Shown here: piece after piece, positions 60,904-64,000 of the stretch | Layout of the letters: the number at the start of each line of letters is the position of its first letter | Numbering within the stretch: the stretch's first letter is position 1 | Source of the DNA: Algibacter marinivivus | Lineage (GTDB): Bacteria > Bacteroidota > Bacteroidia > Flavobacteriales > Flavobacteriaceae | Assembly: GCF_003143755.1 (NCBI RefSeq) | Contig: NZ_QFRI01000001.1 | Coordinates: 1,572,051-1,636,050, forward strand | Direction: 5' to 3' | DNA length: 64,000 nucleotides | The notes under the pieces: generated by a model | Told to the model about the DNA's origin: nothing | Database searches by the model: none | What the model saw: only the letters and a program-made list of their open reading frames with translations | Made by a program: the position numbers and the translations under genes

Positions 60904-61953
60904 ATGAAATTATCACACTTCGGTTTCGAATTACCAGAAGAAAGACTAGCAGAATACCCTGCAGAAAACAGAGATGAATCGCGTCTAATGGTGCTTAATA
61001 GAAAAGAGCAAACCATTGAACATAAAATGTTTAAAGATGTTATTGATTATTTTGATGAAGATGATGTTTTAGTTTTAAACAACACAAAAGTATTTCCAGC
61101 AAGACTTTTTGGGAACAAAGAAAAAACTGGAGCAAGAATAGAGGTGTTTTTGTTAAGAGAATTAAACGAAGAGCAACGTTTGTGGGATGTATTAGTAGAT
61201 CCAGCTCGTAAAATTCGTATCGGGAACAAATTATATTTTGGTGAAGACGAATCTTTAGTAGCAGAGGTTATAGATAACACAACCTCTAGAGGGCGTACAT
61301 TACGATTTTTATATGATGGGTCTTACAGAGAATTCCGTATCAAATTAAACGAGTTGGGAGAAACACCACTACCTAAATATATTAAGAGAGATGTAGAGCC
61401 AGATGATGAAAGTCGTTACCAAACTATTTACGCAAAAAACGAAGGTGCAGTAGCAGCTCCAACAGCAGGACTTCACTTTTCTAGACACTTATTAAAACGT
61501 TTAGAGATTAAAGGTGTTAATTTTGCAGAAGTTACGCTTCACGTAGGTTTAGGGACGTTCAATCCTGTAGAAGTTGAAGATTTATCTAAACATAAAATGG
61601 ATAGCGAAGAGCTAATCATAAACGAAGATGCCGTAAAAATTGTAAACAAAGGGCTTAAAGAAAAACGTCGTATTTGCGCCGTAGGTACCACTGCGGTTCG
61701 TGCTGTAGAAAGTGCTGTGTCTACTAGTGGTCAGTTAAACGAGTTCGATGGATGGACTAACAAATTCATTTTTCCACCTTACGAGTTCAGCATTCCAAAC
61801 GCTATGATAACCAATTTTCACACGCCAAAATCAACGTTGTTAATGATGGTTTCCGCATTTGCAGGTCACGATTTTATTAAACGCGCTTATGATGAGGCTA
61901 TCAAAGAAGGCTACAATTTCTATAGCTACGGAGATGCCATGTTAATCATATAA
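60904..61953 (+). CDS. queA: S-adenosylmethionine:tRNA ribosyltransferase-isomerase
   Basis: Makes epoxyqueuosine in tRNA from preQ1. 349 residues. [88 protein letters not shown], and [19 protein letters not shown] are all conserved. Monocistronic with its own promoter and terminator. Confidence 0.96.
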   Translation: MKLSHFGFELPEERLAEYPAENRDESRLMVLNRKEQTIEHKMFKDVIDYFDEDDVLVLNNTKVFPARLFGNKEKTGARIEVFLLRELNEEQRLWDVLVDPARKIRIGNKLYFGEDESLVAEVIDNTTSRGRTLRFLYDGSYREFRIKLNELGETPLPKYIKRDVEPDDESRYQTIYAKNEGAVAAPTAGLHFSRHLLKRLEIKGVNFAEVTLHVGLGTFNPVEVEDLSKHKMDSEELIINEDAVKIVNKGLKEKRRICAVGTTAVRAVESAVSTSGQLNEFDGWTNKFIFPPYEFSIPNAMITNFHTPKSTLLMMVSAFAGHDFIKRAYDEAIKEGYNFYSYGDAMLII

Positions 61954-61975
61954 GTACATCAGCATAAATTAATTT

Positions 61976-62002
61976 AAAAGCCTCTTTTTAAGGGGCTTTT
62001 TT
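61976..62002 (+). terminator. Intrinsic terminator of queA
   Basis: AAAAGCCTC (61976-61984) pairs with GGGGCTTTT (61992-62000), nine pairs with one T-G, loop TTTTTAA, then TT. Located 22 bp after the queA stop. Confidence 0.8.
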
Positions 62003-62017
62003 ATTTTAATTATTTGG

Positions 62018-62101
62018 GCATTCCCCAAGGGTCGGGCTTTCGGCAGTCGCTTCCCGATAAAAAATCGGGAGAGCTTCAACAAATGCCTCAATCCCTAATG
62101 C
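62018..62101 (-). repeat. Structured intergenic repeat, copy 7 of 7
   Basis: 84-nt inverted copy between queA and rlmN. Its closing stem is GCATT (62018-62022) with AATGC (62097-62101), the same paired change as in copy 4. The middle arm contains CCCGATAAAAAATCGGG, a hairpin in the place of the CCCGATAGCTATCGGG palindrome of copy 5. Confidence 0.8.
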
Positions 62102-62160
62102 AAAGTACAGAACTGAATATAATTAATAATTCAAAAACCGAAATTCGTAAATCGATTCAC

Positions 62161-62168
62161 TATTTTTG
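62161..62168 (+). promoter_or_regulatory. Bacteroidetes -7 box of rlmN
   Basis: TATTTTTG matches TAnnTTTG, 8 bp before the rlmN ATG at 62177; a near-leaderless transcript. Confidence 0.5.
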
Positions 62169-62176
62169 CAAAACTT

Positions 62177-63217
62177 ATGGCAACAGGTAAAAAAGACATA
62201 CGCGCATTAACCAAAGAACAACTCAGAGAATTCTTTGTAAAAGAAGGCGATAAAGCTTTTCGTGGCAATCAAGTTTACGAATGGTTATGGCAAAAAGGTG
62301 CACATAATTTTGAGGACATGACCAACATCTCAAAAGAAACCCGTCAAAAGCTTGAAGATAATTTTGTAATCAACCACATTCAGGTCGATCAAATGCAACG
62401 TAGCTCAGACGGAACCATAAAAAATGCTGTACGTCTTCATGATGATTTAATTGTAGAATCTGTTTTAATCCCTACAAAAACCAGAACAACAGCATGTGTA
62501 TCAAGTCAGGTAGGTTGTAGTTTAGATTGTAAGTTTTGTGCAACAGCACGATTAAAACGCATGAGAAACCTTAATCCAGACGAAATTTACGATCAAGTAG
62601 TTGCCATAGACAACGAAAGCAGATTGTATCATAACAGACCATTAAGCAATATTGTATTTATGGGTATGGGAGAACCCCTCATGAATTACAATAACGTTAT
62701 AAAAGCTATAGATAAAATTACCTCACCAGAAGGTTTAGGGATGTCGCCAAAGCGTATTGTGGTATCTACCTCTGGCGTTCCAAAGATGATTAAAAAAATG
62801 GCGGATGATGCCGTTAAATTTAAATTAGCAGTATCATTGCATTCAGCTATTGATGAGGTTCGAACATCTATTATGCCGTTTAATGCTACATTTCCGCTTA
62901 ACGATTTAAGAGAGGCGCTTCAATATTGGTATTCAAAAACAAAAAATAGAATTACTTATGAATACGTTGTTTGGGATGCAATAAACGACAAAAGAAAAGA
63001 TGTAGAAGCTTTAGTCGAATTCTGTAAATTTGCACCAAGTAAAGTCAACCTAATAGAATATAATCCTATTGACGACGGCGAGTTTCAACAAGCAAACTCC
63101 AAAGCTATAGATATGTATGTTAGTGTATTAGAGAAAAACAATATTACAGTAACCGTAAGACGAAGCCGAGGTAAAGATATTGATGCTGCCTGCGGACAAT
63201 TAGCAAACAAATCCTAA
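62177..63217 (+). CDS. rlmN: 23S rRNA/tRNA (adenine-C2)-methyltransferase
   Basis: Radical-SAM methyltransferase for A2503 of 23S rRNA and A37 of some tRNAs. 346 residues. The radical-SAM triplet lies in GCSLDCKFCATA (C-x3-C-x2-C). The two mechanistic cysteines are present: one in TTACVSSQVGC and the methyl-carrying one near the C-terminus in DAACGQLA. FMGMGEPLMNYNNV and RIVVSTSGVPKMI are further family marks. No Arg change at the active site is seen that would suggest the Cfr resistance enzyme. Confidence 0.95.
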   Translation: MATGKKDIRALTKEQLREFFVKEGDKAFRGNQVYEWLWQKGAHNFEDMTNISKETRQKLEDNFVINHIQVDQMQRSSDGTIKNAVRLHDDLIVESVLIPTKTRTTACVSSQVGCSLDCKFCATARLKRMRNLNPDEIYDQVVAIDNESRLYHNRPLSNIVFMGMGEPLMNYNNVIKAIDKITSPEGLGMSPKRIVVSTSGVPKMIKKMADDAVKFKLAVSLHSAIDEVRTSIMPFNATFPLNDLREALQYWYSKTKNRITYEYVVWDAINDKRKDVEALVEFCKFAPSKVNLIEYNPIDDGEFQQANSKAIDMYVSVLEKNNITVTVRRSRGKDIDAACGQLANKS

Positions 63218-63236
63218 AAAATTATATTCTAAAACT

Positions 63237-63244
63237 TATCTTTG
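63237..63244 (+). promoter_or_regulatory. Bacteroidetes -7 box of the polyprenyl synthetase gene
   Basis: TATCTTTG matches TAnnTTTG, 20 bp before the TTG start at 63265. Confidence 0.45.
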
Positions 63245-63264
63245 AATTTCTTTAAATCAATCAA

Positions 63265-64000
63265 TTGAAAGTAGTAGAACAAATAAAGCACCCAATAGCT
63301 TATGAAATGGATCTTTTCGAGCAAAAGTTCCAGCTTTCTATGTCTAGTAAAGTGGCTTTATTAAACAGAATTACGCATTACATTGTAAACCGAAAAGGGA
63401 AACAAATGCGTCCTATGTTTGTATTTCTAGTTGCTAAAATGGTATCAAACGGAGAAGTTAGCGAACGTACTTATAGAGGTGCATCTGTTATCGAGTTAAT
63501 TCATACAGCAACTTTAGTACATGATGATGTGGTTGATGATAGTAACCGCAGAAGAGGTTTTTTCTCAGTAAATGCGCTTTGGAAAAATAAAATAGCAGTT
63601 TTAATTGGCGATTTTCTACTCTCAAAGGGTTTACTATTATCTATTGATAATAATGATTTTGATTTATTGAAAATTATTTCAATTGCCGTTCGAGAAATGA
63701 GCGAAGGCGAATTACTTCAAATCGAAAAAGCTCGAAAATTAGATATCACAGAAGATGTGTATTACGAAATCATTCGTCAAAAAACGGCAACTTTAATAGC
63801 GGCTTGTTGTAGCCTTGGTGCAGCATCTGTAAAGCCAGAATCTCAGCATGTTGAAACCATGCGTAAATTTGGAGAACTTATTGGTATGGCATTTCAAATA
63901 AAAGATGATTTATTTGATTATGGAAATACCCAAATTGGAAAACCAACAGGGATAGATATTAAAGAGCAAAAAATGACTTTGCCTTTAATCTATGTTTTAA
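63265..64000 (+). CDS. Polyprenyl synthetase (octaprenyl-diphosphate synthase type), 3' end outside window
   Basis: Trans-prenyltransferase that elongates isoprenoid chains, probably for menaquinone. About 245 residues are visible from a TTG start at 63265 (KVVEQIKHPIAYEMDLFEQKF); the first ATG, at 63307, would cut the conserved N-terminus. The first aspartate-rich motif is in TLVHDDVVDDSNRRRG and the second begins at FQIKDDLFDYG. KGKQMRPMFVFLVAKM is the diphosphate-binding region. The frame is open to the end of the window; the full protein is usually about 325 residues. Confidence 0.9.
   Translation, partial: MKVVEQIKHPIAYEMDLFEQKFQLSMSSKVALLNRITHYIVNRKGKQMRPMFVFLVAKMVSNGEVSERTYRGASVIELIHTATLVHDDVVDDSNRRRGFFSVNALWKNKIAVLIGDFLLSKGLLLSIDNNDFDLLKIISIAVREMSEGELLQIEKARKLDITEDVYYEIIRQKTATLIAACCSLGAASVKPESQHVETMRKFGELIGMAFQIKDDLFDYGNTQIGKPTGIDIKEQKMTLPLIYVL

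Noticed and set aside
1-64000. CRISPR arrays, insertion sequences, prophage or a defence system
   Set aside because: No spaced direct-repeat array, transposase, integrase, restriction or toxin-like gene was found. The HEPN domain at 29600-30005 is part of sulfite reductase.
1-64000. tRNA and rRNA genes
   Set aside because: No T-loop-like GTTCGAATC segment with paired arms was recognised in the intergenic gaps; the gaps are accounted for by repeats, riboswitches, promoters and terminators.

Overview
This window is chromosomal DNA from a bacterium of the Bacteroidota, most likely a marine member of the Flavobacteriaceae. It is AT-rich. Genes are preceded by the Bacteroidetes -7 promoter box TAnnTTTG rather than by strong Shine-Dalgarno sequences. 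It carries a gliding-motility ATPase (GldA), an arginine pathway of the N-succinylornithine type, and a lipoprotein alginate lyase that suggests brown-algal polysaccharide as a carbon source. There is no phage, transposase, CRISPR array, tRNA or rRNA. Almost everything is anabolic housekeeping packed into long operons.

Layout. (1) 1-8671: arginine/proline operon argC(partial)-proC-argD-proA-proB-argF'-argB-argE-argH. (2) 8715-11521: three-subunit proton-translocating transhydrogenase pntAA-pntAB-pntB. (3) 11807-14111, minus strand: leuA-leuB. (4) 14260-15804: a conserved helical-repeat protein of unknown role. (5) 15981-22978: methionine operon 1, with promoter, SAM-I riboswitch, metY, a three-enzyme MetX-aspartokinase-homoserine dehydrogenase fusion, a DUF2262-like gene and metZ. 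(6) 23101-24158: alginate lyase with an 18-bp perfect operator-like palindrome. (7) 24198-34174: an Rrf2 regulator followed by the sulfate-to-cysteine block DUF2061-cysH-cysD-cysN-sulfite reductase(HEPN)-cobA-cysG N-domain-FNR-cysE-cysM. (8) 34256-39508: methionine operon 2, with a second SAM-I riboswitch, split metH with an ABM-domain gene between the halves, and metF. (9) 39543-46270: outer-membrane PagL-like protein, VOC protein, DUF2807 lipoprotein, ackA and pta (minus strand), gldA (minus strand). (10) 46376-50469: aromatic operon with a Phe/Tyr-rich leader peptide and attenuator, pheA-aspC-tyrA-aroG/chorismate mutase. (11) 50533-63217: secreted hypothetical, rsgA, dtd, a membrane hydrolase, three DUF3857 proteins in tandem, mazG, aroA, queA, rlmN. 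(12) 63265-64000: a polyprenyl synthetase cut by the window edge.

The regions fit together as amino-acid supply. Sulfate is reduced to sulfide (7), fixed into cysteine (cysE/cysM) or homocysteine (metY/metZ), methylated by MetH with MetF-derived methyl-folate, and held in check by SAM through two riboswitches. The transhydrogenase could supply NADPH for these reductive pathways.

The most notable signals are: a complete ribosome-dependent attenuator in front of pheA; a family of seven copies of an 80-100 nt structured intergenic repeat whose closing stem shows compensatory changes; the MetX-AK-HSD fusion; the palindromic operator at the alginate lyase promoter; the HEPN domain fused to sulfite reductase; and an alanine at the acetyl/succinyl specificity position of ArgF'. 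All calls rest on reading the sequence and on remembered family motifs; no database search was run.
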